Source of the DNA: Tubulinosema ratisbonensis
Lineage: Eukaryota; Microsporidia; Tubulinosematidae
Reading direction: 5' to 3'
Assembly: GCA_004000155.1 (NCBI GenBank)
Contig: RCSS01000197.1
Span: 3,502 to 19,215 of the forward strand
DNA: 15,714 bases
The notes beneath the pieces are model-generated. The model did not search any database and was not told the DNA's origin. It was given only the letters and a program-made list of their open reading frames with translations. The position numbers were made by a program, and so were the translations under genes. Positions 7,470 to 15,714 of this stretch are shown here, piece after piece. Positions within the stretch are counted from its first letter, which is position 1, and each line of letters begins with the position of its first letter.

Positions 7470-7946
7470 CTTGTTAGAAAATATAAACATTCGATATTTT
7501 ATTATTTTCTAAGCTAAGCTCGTTATAGAAAAACTCAATAGCTTGAATATAAATTTCTGTCTCAGAACTTTTTAGATCGTATTTATAACAAACAGATTTA
7601 TGGCAAAAACTAGAATTTTTAAGATTACGATATGTTTTGTGTTATTATATCAATTCTATCGATTATTTTAAAACCTGATTTTATATTTTAGAGACTATGA
7701 TTTGCAGTTTCTTGTTTTTGATTTCAATGACAAAAGCACGTATAATATTTTTTCAATTTCAACCATAAATAATGAGTTTGTATAGTTAGAAGCTGGTCTT
7801 CCTCGGTGACTCTTCACTTTGTAATTTAACACTGTTCCATCATTTTGGACAATGTTTCCTGTTCCTCCTAGTCTATTATTTAAAAATCTACTAATGGATT
7901 TAATAGCTTAAACTTTCTGAGAACTTTCTCAATACTTGGCTTTTAC

Positions 7947-8254
7947 AAATTTAAGTGTGGTAACCATACTTTAAGAACTAAGGTGTTTAATATCACTAAA
8001 TATATAAGGCTTTATTTGCGCTCCTTAGCTATTATTTAATCAGAAGACAGTCTTTAGAAATCATTGGTTCTATTCGAATCAGAAGGGCAAACAAATTTTA
8101 GAATCAAATAAACTAACCCGGTTTAGTTTAAAAAATATTTAAAGAATTCTAAATAAATAATTATGACACACTTTTATAAATATAATGTAAAAACACAACC
8201 TAAAAATTCCAATTTATATACTTTGCTTCCCCAACGAGTATTAAAAGAAAGGAT
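7947..8254. other. Apparent ~0.3 kb insertion inside Merlin relic A
   Basis: The N-terminal reading stops making sense after a GATATCCGGGG segment on the minus strand (about 8260). Family-like sequence resumes at PSIEKVLRKFK (about 7945). In the family these two parts are nearly adjacent, within a helix-turn-helix. The extra DNA encodes nothing I recognise and contains the 22-base near-palindrome at 8109-8130 close to its centre. It may be a short non-autonomous (foldback/MITE-like) insertion or simply decayed, expanded sequence. Confidence 0.4.
8109..8130. repeat. 22-base near-perfect palindrome
   Basis: TAAACTAA (8109-8116) and TTAGTTTA (8123-8130) are perfect complements around CCCGGT, so 20 of 22 bases are self-complementary. 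It is one of the most G+C-containing spots in the region and sits near the middle of the apparent insertion. Confidence 0.7.
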
Positions 8255-8510
8255 AAACCCCGGATATCCTACAGTAAACATCTCACAATGTTATAGATAA
8301 GCTGCTTTACTCCATACTTACTCAAAATTATAGGGCTACTTGCATTAGGAGCCTTACCCTTCAAAAAAAATTTTTCACTAGCTGAAAGGTATTTTTTTAA
8401 ATTTCAAACGAGACTTTCATACATCCATATGCCACTTTATTTACTGATCTTTTGTAGGAGACATAATTCATGAGAGATCTACATGATCCGCAAATTTTTT
8501 TCGTTTTTTA

Positions 8511-9194
8511 AAGAAAAGCTTAATATTAAAAACGAGTCAAATTCACCTTCTTATTATCTAATTGTTAAAACAAAATGATAATTTATATTTAATAAAAGCT
8601 TTATTTATTTTTAGCTCTAGAAAAGTAAACATGAGGAATTATAACAAAAAGAAACTGATGAGAATATTTTATAGTTAAATAAATTATCAAAACAAAACTT
8701 TATTGCAATCTTTTTAAAAAACAAAGTAACCTATCCAGTAGGGATCACTTATACACTGTTAATCATATTGATCAGGTGTCATTTGAGGTTATTGTTTTAG
8801 ATTTTAAAAAAAGAATTATTTTATTTTAAAATTTTTGTTTAATATTTAATTCCATTTTTAAGGTACAATTGAAAATGATGATTGTATTGGGCTAAAAATA
8901 AAAATGATGATACATTATTTTTAAAAAAATTTTTATTCAAACTAAAGATTTGGTGAAATCATAGGTATAGGTCTAAAAAATTTATCTATAAATAAAAATT
9001 TAGCTGCATTTAAAAAAACTCAGTTAAAATCAATAAGATAAAGATTATTGATATTGAATCTGCATATCAAAAGTTAAACTGCAAAAAAAAGTTTATTACG
9101 AAAACTAACTTAAATATTTCTAAGAAAATTACTAATTTATCTTTAAAAAGCAAGGTATTTATGCTTGCTATTTTTTCTTTATTGGTTTACGGTT
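8511..9194. other. Non-coding or fully decayed spacer
   Basis: AT-rich and stop-filled. A slightly less AT-rich patch at about 8730-8800 gives short readings on both strands that I could not place in a family. No RNA gene was seen. Confidence 0.45.
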
Positions 9195-9656
9195 AGTTTT
9201 GCTACATAACAATTATATTAAATCTTTTGATTCCTTAAAAGCATCAGCAATCATATCAGAAAAACATCTCTAGCTTCTAATTTTCTGTGTTTTTAGCCTT
9301 GGTTTTTTGTATTTTTATAATTATTTGTATAATTTATTACAAAAGTAACGTCAAAATCGTAGATACGTTTGTTTCTGCTAGTAATTTTTATTTTTACATT
9401 TTTAGAAAATGCCATCGCTAGTTTTTCTATAATAGTTATATATGCTTATAGCACACAAAATTCTTACCACTTTTTAAATTTTAATAAATTACCTTTTTCG
9501 TGGGGTATTTTTGTATTTTTTGTTGATAATTTGTCATTTAAAGGCTTAAAAATTGAAATTTTGAGCGACAATGACCTGTGTATTTATTTAGTTGCATTGA
9601 CTATTTCTAAGCCTTTATTTTTTTTATCTACAGCAACAATAGTAGCTTTTATAATT
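9195..9656 (-). pseudogene. Unidentified decayed coding stretch
   Basis: The minus strand reads like protein in pieces: IKATIVAVDKKNKGLEIVNA (about 9597-9656), then IPHEKGNLLKFKKW, then a roughly 50-codon open stretch including KNVKIKITSRNKRIYDFDVT (about 9290-9445). SDMIADAFKESKDLI follows in another frame (about 9210-9265). The pieces are separated by about three stops and one frameshift. Balanced use of D, E, K, G and A contrasts with the F/I/L-rich plus-strand frame over the same bases, which I take as a shadow. I recognise no family: it may be another transposon protein or a dead host gene. The boundaries are approximate. Confidence 0.35.
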
Positions 9657-9659
9657 TGA

Positions 9660-10960
9660 CCCTTTTTTTGATTAAGTATAATTTACAAGTAAATAATTTC
9701 TTCATATTATCTTCTTTTTGGTGTTTATATAATTTACTTTTTCAAATTGTTTTTTTCTTCATAAAACAAGATTTTATTTTTTGTGCTATATAAAATTACA
9801 GATTTAGACACTAGTATTCAAAACTTTAAGAAGTGTAAAAAGAGTCTTATAAAATTATTTTTACACATCTAATCAAATACATATTTTTTTTATAAAATAA
9901 CTGCCTTTTATTTAATTTATTTAATAGTGTATTTCATAAAAAGGTCTTACTGTATATTTATAAGTTTAGACATTGAATTTTTTTAATACAACACTTTTTC
10001 ATAATCAGAGCAAAAGTTTTTTTTATTATGAAAGAATTTCAATTTATAAATTTCCAAAAGGATTACTATCGATTAGATTAATTTTTTATTTTCTTTAAAA
10101 GCTTTTAAAATAATCAAATATAAAATTACAGACGTTCAGTTTTTGAAATGAATAGAAATAAAATAAAAAAAATATTTAAGTTCTTTCGCTTAAGTAGAAT
10201 TAAAACATCTTGTGATGTAAACATATTAAAAATACATTTTTAATGATCTAAATTCTTTTGATATAAATATTAAAAATCATATAAATAATAAAAATATGTA
10301 TTTTATAAAAGTATTTTAAATAGACGCTAAAAAGATTAAAATTACTGCTTTGAACGTAGCTATAAATCTGATATTTATTTATTATACATTTAAAAATATT
10401 TTTTTTCATGACTTTATAAATAAAAATTAAATTCAATAAAATTTTGAAACTTTTAATTAAATAATCTAAGAAATATATTAAATATAATGAAATATGATAA
10501 ACACAAATCTAAAATAAAATTATTATGGCATTTATGCAATTTAAACTGTTATGTTTATATAATTTTAGAAATTTCTGTATCTTTAAGTAAGTCATTCTGA
10601 CAAGATTTATAAATTGAACAATTTTTAATAACTAAAGCCTAATTTAAACTCAAAATTATTATTTGAATCATTATGCTGATATTTTATAAATTTTTAATAC
10701 TATTTATAGATTTAAAATATTAATTATTGAATAAGATAATTTTTTTTTTGCGTTCTTTAAAATATTATAAAAAAGGTATCTAATTTATTCAAAGTATTTT
10801 GTATGAGTAAAATTATACCTTTATTTAGTTTTTATTTCTTAGTCTAAGTACTTTTGTTTAAACAATAATCGTCTTCTTATTTTATATTTATGTTATTTTT
10901 AACTTATAATTTTATTTTTATAAATCTTTATGTAAATGAAATGAATTCTGTAACCAAGGT
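9660..10960. other. Non-coding spacer, about 1.3 kb
   Basis: AT-rich with no coding pattern. The only frame above 60 codons (10248-10436, minus) is F/I/Y/K-rich with no motif, and I consider it accidental. Confidence 0.5.
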
Positions 10961-11149
10961 TTACAGAGTTGGTAGACTTAGGCGATCAATAAAGTATAGG
11001 AGGTAGGTTTTAGTATATGTCAGCATCTCAGTATTAAGTGCTATAATAGTTATTTTGAAGAATATTAAATCATATTCTAGGTAGAAATAAATATTTTTTA
11101 AAGGTATATCAAATGATCTTCGTATGGATTTTCCATCCTTATGCATCAA
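10961..11149 (-). other. Short open frame, possible gene relic
   Basis: A 62-codon frame in a locally less AT-rich patch. Its first part (HKDGKSIRRSFDIPLKNI) faintly resembles the stretch after the zinc finger in Merlin transposases (a KSIR..SFF....LPL pattern), and the length and position of the following hydrophobic helix would fit. No zinc-ligand cysteines precede it and no GGPG/QID core follows, so the resemblance may be chance. It is not convincing as a functional gene. Confidence 0.2.
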
Positions 11150-11594
11150 ATAACGTAAAACTCTTTTTTATTTTTTATATTTTTAATTGATTTACAATTT
11201 AAAATAAAAAATTTATATATAAAAACAATAAAATGTTTTTGAAATAACAGGCAAGTTGTTTCACTAAATTTTAATAAGATAAAACTTTATCTTTATAATT
11301 TTTTAAAAATGTAAAAAAGATTTTATTATACAAATATTTTTGAAGAAATAATATTTTTTCTAAAATTTATCTAAACCAAAAAGTTTTTTTAATTATGTAA
11401 AATAAAAACTGATTTAGATGTTTTTATTTTTAGATTTAAAGAAATTTTTAAAAAATTTAGAATGAAAAAAAAACATTTTTTTTAAATTTTATTTATATTA
11501 AGATAATCTTATAACTTAAGTTAGTTTTTTTACTTTTATAAGATATTTTCAAAAACAAAAAAATACAATTTTATATTTTAAATTCAAAAATATT
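11150..11594. other. Non-coding spacer downstream of the 349-residue gene
   Basis: Very AT-rich with many A and T runs. No coding frame or RNA gene is seen. It should contain the 3' UTR of the gene at 11595. Confidence 0.5.
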
Positions 11595-12644
11595 TTAAAT
11601 ATTTATTTTTTTCAGTATTGCCTCACAAAGAACAATATAATTTTCTAAATTTAAACAAACATTCTTTTCATCAAAATTTTGAAAACAACTAATATCATTT
11701 TTAAGCCTACAAAATGTAACCCCAGCTAATAACTTAACAACATTTTGTACTTCAATTAGGTTTTTATATTTAGATTGAGAAATAAAATAATATAATTGGA
11801 TTTGTATTTTTAATTTTAGTTCTAAGAACATTTTAACCAAATATTTTGGTAAGTATTTTTGATTAAATAAGTTGACACTGTTTATATTTAACAAACTAGT
11901 TAGATATTTATATCGCAGCATAAATAATAATAGAAAATAATGTATGTTTCGATGAATTAATATTATAATTGTTGATCTGGCAGTTTTTTCTAATATATAA
12001 ATTTCTGGTACAAATTTATTTAAATCTTTATAGGTACATGACTTAAAAATTGTATTTAAAATGTACCAAATAAGCTTTTTGAATTGTAATCTAGTATTTC
12101 CTAGTTTCAGATTTGAATGGTAATTAATTTGTATAAGATTTTCAATCTCTTTTTTTATTTGTCTTAAATATCGATGTGTTTTAATCTCTGATGATTTGGT
12201 AATTTCTTTTATAACAAATTCAAATTTCGAATTTTGAAAATCTATAACATTATAATTGAAATATTCTTCACCTAATTTTAACCATATAATACTTGTTTTA
12301 CTATTTGTATTTAATCTTTTTTCTCTAAATAAGCAAAAAATTTTTGAAACTGAGCAATTCAGATTGACATCTTTAACAAATATTTGTGTTAATGAAAATA
12401 AGTATTTTTGTATGAAGCTGTATAATAGTTTGACAAGATTGTTTATAATATGTTTTCTTTGACTTCTATTGCCTTTGTAAAGATAATCTGATAAATCTGA
12501 CAGATTTGATTTCGTGTATTCTTCTAATAATAATTTATAAAATGAATTTGTTTTTGATCCTAGTTTTAGTTTGTTTTTTTGTAAAAAATTTAAAGTTGTA
12601 GAAGTAGAAGTTTGAAATAATAAATATAAGAATAGTATATTCAT
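11595..12644 (-). CDS. Orphan 349-residue predicted secreted or membrane protein
   Basis: The longest intact host-type gene in the window. Residues 1-10 (MNILFLYLLF) are strongly hydrophobic and followed by QTSTSTT, a plausible signal peptide with cleavage after about residue 15. The mature part is Lys/Asn/Leu/Ile-rich and predicted helical. A second hydrophobic stretch at 224-242 (TIIILIHRNIHYFLLLFML) may be a membrane helix but contains His and Arg. Seven cysteines occur at 97, 104, 203, 312, 320, 330 and 340; the last four, spaced 8, 10 and 10, could form disulphides if secreted. I recognise no domain. CCC at 12649-12651 lies four bases before the ATG on the coding strand. It stands alone, kilobases from other genes, as do many lineage-specific microsporidian secreted proteins. 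Confidence 0.8.
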   Translation of the reverse strand: MNILFLYLLFQTSTSTTLNFLQKNKLKLGSKTNSFYKLLLEEYTKSNLSDLSDYLYKGNRSQRKHIINNLVKLLYSFIQKYLFSLTQIFVKDVNLNCSVSKIFCLFREKRLNTNSKTSIIWLKLGEEYFNYNVIDFQNSKFEFVIKEITKSSEIKTHRYLRQIKKEIENLIQINYHSNLKLGNTRLQFKKLIWYILNTIFKSCTYKDLNKFVPEIYILEKTARSTIIILIHRNIHYFLLLFMLRYKYLTSLLNINSVNLFNQKYLPKYLVKMFLELKLKIQIQLYYFISQSKYKNLIEVQNVVKLLAGVTFCRLKNDISCFQNFDEKNVCLNLENYIVLCEAILKKINI

Positions 12645-12651
12645 TTATGGG
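12645..12651 (-). promoter_or_regulatory. Start-proximal CCC motif
   Basis: On the minus strand the sequence is CCC-ATAA-ATG, with CCC at 12649-12651 and the start codon at 12642-12644. This matches the placement seen before the genes at 3498 and 4904 and supports the chosen start. Confidence 0.55.
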
Positions 12652-13045
12652 TTGTTTTTTCTTTGATAAATGAGTATTTTTCTTATCAGTAATAATAAAT
12701 TATTTGTTTTATCATATAATAAATTTATTTTTCAACGAATAAATATTTTAAAGAATATTGCGATTGTTTGATATTTTTGATTGTAACAAAATCAGATTTC
12801 AGTATTTAAATTAAACAAAAAATGTTTCTTTTATTTTAAAAACATAATGATTTACAATAAGTCATACTTATAATTTTAATAAAAAAATATAAGGAAGAGA
12901 AATTAATATTTAATGAGATAAAAAAAGAAATTTTTAAATTATAACCTTATTACATTGTAATTTAAGAATCATTTTTAACCAACTAAATATCTTAGGGTAT
13001 TTTTTAAACAATGGGGGTTTTTGATAATAAATTTATTTTAAAAAT
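12652..13045. other. Non-coding spacer
   Basis: About 0.4 kb of AT-rich DNA between the 349-residue gene and Merlin relic B. A GGGGG run at 13014-13018 stands out. It might mark the end of the transposon, but I found no matching inverted copy downstream. Confidence 0.45.
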
Positions 13046-13751
13046 ATGACTTTAATCAGCATTGTAAAAATTCCTAATAACCCTGCTGACATTCAATATA
13101 TACAGAACGATGGTTCTTGAGAATAAAGACAAATCTCGCCTGTAAAAAAATACATGTATTAATTAAAAATTCCTTTTTTGATGATGGGTTAATTAAAGTG
13201 TAAAAATTATATATTTAAGTGAGCAATCTCTTTACTACAGTTACAAATTAAAAAATATAAATAACTCTGATGTATAATCTAAGATCTCTATACGTTTTTT
13301 AATATTTTATGCAAATTTTAAGTAATGAACCCGACAGGAATTACAGAGCCAACCTGCATTTAAAAAATGATTTATAAAACGGTATCAAAAATTAAAAAAA
13401 ATATAAAAGAGAAAAAGATAGAACTGTTTTTGTGAAAATGTCAATGTGCAATGATTTCATCAAATTTTTTATTTATAAATTTTAGACGAAAAATGTTTAG
13501 TGGGTTATTGAAATGTAAATGTAAAAATCCTCAAAATTTCTTTGGTAAGATAATATCAAATAGAAAAATCAAAAAAAATAGCTATATTTTTATGAGAAAG
13601 TTATAAAATTAGTATTAAAACAACAAATAATAACCCCTTACTGAATTGTTTAAAATTTTGTATCTAGACTTTTTTATAAATCAATTAGGAAATTTTTAAT
13701 GATGATGGTCATTACAATAATCGGATTAATAATTTTTTGTCATATTTCTAA
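13046..13751 (+). pseudogene. Merlin-type (ISXO2/IS1595-like) transposase relic B, heavily decayed
   Basis: The reading begins at ATG 13046 with IVKIPNNPADIQYIQNDG, a typical opening for microsporidian Merlin proteins. It shifts frame to FLRIKTNLACKKIHVLIKNS and SFFDDGLIKV (zinc region, cysteines mostly lost). After a poorly readable part it resumes with GITEPTCI and YKTVSKIKKNIKEKKIEL (helix-turn-helix and linker, about 13330-13430). It then reads MSMCNDFIKFF with the first catalytic Asp (13453-13455), TKNV-stop-WVIEM, and FFGKIISNRKIK. Last comes IFNDDGHYNNRINNFLSYF (13692-13748), which matches the family's FVNxDGxHTNxIENLWSxL; Asn (13728-13730) replaces the catalytic Glu. Length (~235 codons) and order fit one complete transposase. 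Many stops and frameshifts make it dead. Its C-terminal motif differs from relics A and C, so it belongs to a different subfamily. Confidence 0.62.
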
Positions 13752-15371
13752 AAGGTTTTGCTCAAGAGCTAGAGTTATCTAAAAAATAAATCGTTATTTT
13801 AAAGGTACTTAGTTGTAAAGAAAGTTATTAGATTCAAAATACAATGAAATTCATAAAATTGATTTTTTTTGCAATCAACAAATGGTTTTCACTAAATAAG
13901 AATTTTTAAAATAAAAATTTATTTATTTACAGAATCAAAAATATAAAGAAAATATATTTTTAGGGCTTGTATTAATTGTTTTATGAAAAAATTATTCTCT
14001 CTTAAAATCTTAAATAACGATCTTTAATAATATTTTTTTTAATATTAAATGCAGATTTTAAAATAAAAATTCTACTTAATACATATAAGTCATAGATTAT
14101 TGTAGAAAGATTTACAAATTGTTATAATATTTGATGCATTTATTTAATTAAATTGTATTAAACCATTATTTTATTTCATAGTTATTAAAACTATTATATT
14201 ATTATTTTTTTAATTCGATTAATTCTAATTAAGTAAAGTCAACAATTGCAAAATATAATATAAATTTCAAAAAAAAAATAAAAAATAAAATTTAACAAGT
14301 GCCTGAATAAAGATATCGAGAAGTTTAAAAAAGTAAACTATTTTTTTACATATTAAAAGTATATAACAAAAATTGAATAAATTTTATTAAATTATCATTT
14401 TGATAAAAATGCCTTCTTGATAGATTAATGATTTTCCCAAATATTATTTTAAAAAACTAACATAAATCACTTATTTTTTTTTGCAAAGGTGCAAAAGAAT
14501 TTTCAACAACAATTTTTTGTTATAAAAAATGTTTGAAATATCTATCCAAATTAGAATTTTACCTAGTTTTAGTTTTAATATTTTTATATCATAAATACCG
14601 AATCACAAACAACAAATTATTGGCAAATTAAATATTTTTAATTAATGTTCTTATTTTAGATTAAATGTATATAAAACTTATGAGAAGAGTGAAATTATAT
14701 GTTACACATCCAAATTTATTTGAAAAATCTATTAAGAACAAAAATTTAACTAAAAAAACATCGTGCTAGTTATAATATAAAAAAGATTTGTTTTTGATAT
14801 AAAAATCTATCTAGAAGTTACAAAATTTACTTTTTATAAAAAAAATACAAGCTACAAGACTTTTGTGAATAGTTTAAATTCAATTTAACGGTAATTAAAA
14901 ATTAATAATTTAAAAAACAATAAACATCTCTTTTATAGTTCTTATTCCCTTAACAGTGATTATAAAATTTAAATAAATTTTTAGGTTTCGATTTGCATTT
15001 TTCTTATCGTATCGATTAAATAAAAGTATAAAACTTTTAAAGATTTACGCGACATTTCAAATGATTCTCATTTTTTTTCATCTATTTAACTAATATTTTT
15101 TACTCCCTCCACACTATAAAATATTCTGAATCACAACTCCTTTCTATTCATTCAAGATATTTGTTAAATTAAAATATTTAGATCAAGAATAAAATTTTCT
15201 TCTAATTGGACATAGAGGTAAATTTTCTCTTTAAAACAAAAAGAATAAAATAACTTAATGACAAAAAAAAGAAAACAATTAAATAATAATAAAATAATAA
15301 AATATTTTTAAATGACCGTTTTTAACTAAAATTTCATTAATCTTAAAATATCTTCAGTTAAGATTATCGTT
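13752..15371. other. Non-coding spacer, about 1.6 kb
   Basis: AT-rich, stop-filled on both strands, with no recognised relic or RNA gene. A less AT-rich patch around 15045-15155 (TACTCCCTCCACACTATAAAAT) was checked in all frames without a match. It might contain the terminal inverted repeat of the transposon at 15372-15714, but the partner end is outside the window. Confidence 0.45.
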
Positions 15372-15714
15372 TTATAAAAAAATAAATAAACTCTTTAAGA
15401 AAATTATTTCTTTTTCAGTTTTTATTCCTTTTCTTTTTTTTATTTCTAACTTTGAATTATTGTGAAATGGTTCAAAAGCCTGTGTATTGTTACCATTGGA
15501 ACTATTCATAAATTCATATTTATGGCATACATTGCCATTATAAAAGCTTTTATCGTTAAAGTTTGAATAAGATTTGTGTTCGTTGGTCCAAATAAGAAAA
15601 TTATTTGCTACCTAGCTATTAATTATAGGAACGATTGTGTTTTGTTTCTTGTCTGGAATTATTTTTGCAAATGCTCGTATTGTTTTGTTTTTGTATTCAA
15701 TATTACAAAGAGAA
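15372..15714 (-). pseudogene. Merlin-type (ISXO2/IS1595-like) transposase relic C, C-terminal part
   Basis: The frame enters from the right edge and reads CNIEYKNKTIRAFAKIIPDK, then QNTIVPIIN. It meets a TAG stop (15612-15614) and then continues in the same frame: FLIWTNEHKSYSNFNDKSFY, NVCHKYEFMN, NTQAFEPFHN and EIKKRKGIKTEKE, to TAA at 15372. This is the C-terminal half of the ISXO2-like transposase domain. The usual WTDEHKSY is WTNEHKSY, so the second catalytic Asp is Asn (codon 15582-15584). The catalytic Glu in QAFE is kept (15471-15473), with 36 residues between the two positions. One stop, the D-to-N change and no frameshift over 114 codons show that this copy died more recently than relics A and B. 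The first catalytic Asp and the N-terminus lie beyond the edge. Confidence 0.82.

Larger units (their letters stand above)
7470..8510 (-). pseudogene. Merlin-type (ISXO2/IS1595-like) DDE transposase relic A, with internal insertion
   Basis: This can be read right to left through several frames. A zinc-binding N-terminus appears at about 8410-8510 (KKICGSCRSLMNYVSYKR followed by AYGCMK), then KYLSASEKFFLKG and KYGVKQLIYNIV (about 8255-8397). After a break come PSIEKVLRKFKLL (about 7910-7945), then RLGGTGNIVQNDGTVLNYKV and SHRGRPASN. In that stretch the ND aspartate (codon 7839-7841) is the first catalytic residue. Next come IRAFVIEIKNKK in a shifted frame, a degraded TYRNL region where the second aspartate should be, and SVCYKYDLKSSE then IQAIEFFYNEL (catalytic E codon 7534-7536). 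Frameshifts near 8400, 7885 and 7745 and several stops make it non-functional. The family is assigned from the GGxG...QxDE/T, RGR and YxxL...QAIE pattern, which matches relic C. Merlin transposases have a D-D-E core and move by cut and paste. Confidence 0.75.

Noticed and set aside
8060..8090. GGTTC/TTCGAATC-like bases near 8065-8080 as a tRNA T-arm
   Set aside because: No acceptor stem, anticodon arm or D-arm can be paired around it, and the spacing does not fit a T-loop.
9369..9659. 96-codon hydrophobic plus-strand frame as a small membrane protein
   Set aside because: T-rich DNA readily gives F/I/L-rich frames. The opposite strand has more protein-like composition, there is no CCC motif before the ATG, and no motif is present. 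Not fully excluded.
10248..10436. 62-codon minus-strand frame
   Set aside because: F/I/Y/K/N-only composition typical of random AT-rich DNA, with no start signal and no similarity.
12256..12462. 68-codon plus-strand frame
   Set aside because: Antisense within the 349-residue gene, which is much longer and has a supported start.
13010..13020. GGGGG run as the terminal inverted repeat of Merlin relic B
   Set aside because: No complementary CCCCC end or 8-9 base target duplication was found downstream of 13751.

Overview
The window is very AT-rich, gene-poor nuclear DNA that reads best as a microsporidian genome fragment. Four things point there: short intronless genes; CCC triplets a few bases before start codons (a signal described for microsporidia); remains of Merlin (ISXO2/IS1595-like) DNA transposons beside a Ty3/gypsy LTR retrotransposon, both common in these parasites; and long non-coding stretches, as in the expanded microsporidian genomes. 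I cannot name the species. The assembly looks like a draft, with single N characters at 2048 and 3085.

Layout. 1-2277 (minus): a Ty3/gypsy element cut by the left edge. About 1.7 kb is open and well preserved (RNase H, integrase, GPY/F module). It is broken by a one-base frameshift near 1721-1729 and by the N at 2048, beyond which the reading no longer resembles reverse transcriptase. 3498-3959 and 4904-5359 (plus): two ~150-residue predicted secreted or membrane-anchored orphan proteins. They align with each other over much of their length and share upstream sequence, so they look like an old tandem duplication. 5656-6027 (minus) and 6276-6617 (plus): a head-to-head pair sharing a repeat-rich, almost pure A/T spacer. 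The plus-strand gene is recognisable as a minimal DUF2439 (ZGRF1/Mte1/Dbl2 N-terminal domain) protein; its partner is unrecognised. 11595-12644 (minus): a 349-residue orphan with a likely signal peptide.

The rest is mostly a graveyard. Three Merlin-type transposase relics can be read through frameshifts and stops: 7470-8510 (minus), with an apparent ~0.3 kb insertion; 13046-13751 (plus), very decayed; and 15372-15714 (minus), running off the right edge. A further decayed coding stretch at about 9195-9656 (minus) is unidentified. The remaining spacers hold nothing I can identify. No tRNA, rRNA or CRISPR array was seen.

Taken together, the window shows a fresh-looking retrotransposon beside ancient DNA-transposon debris. 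Small lineage-specific secreted-protein candidates, likely host-interaction proteins by analogy with other microsporidia, lie on the same side. Only one gene, the DUF2439 protein, has a recognisable housekeeping link, to DNA repair and recombination.
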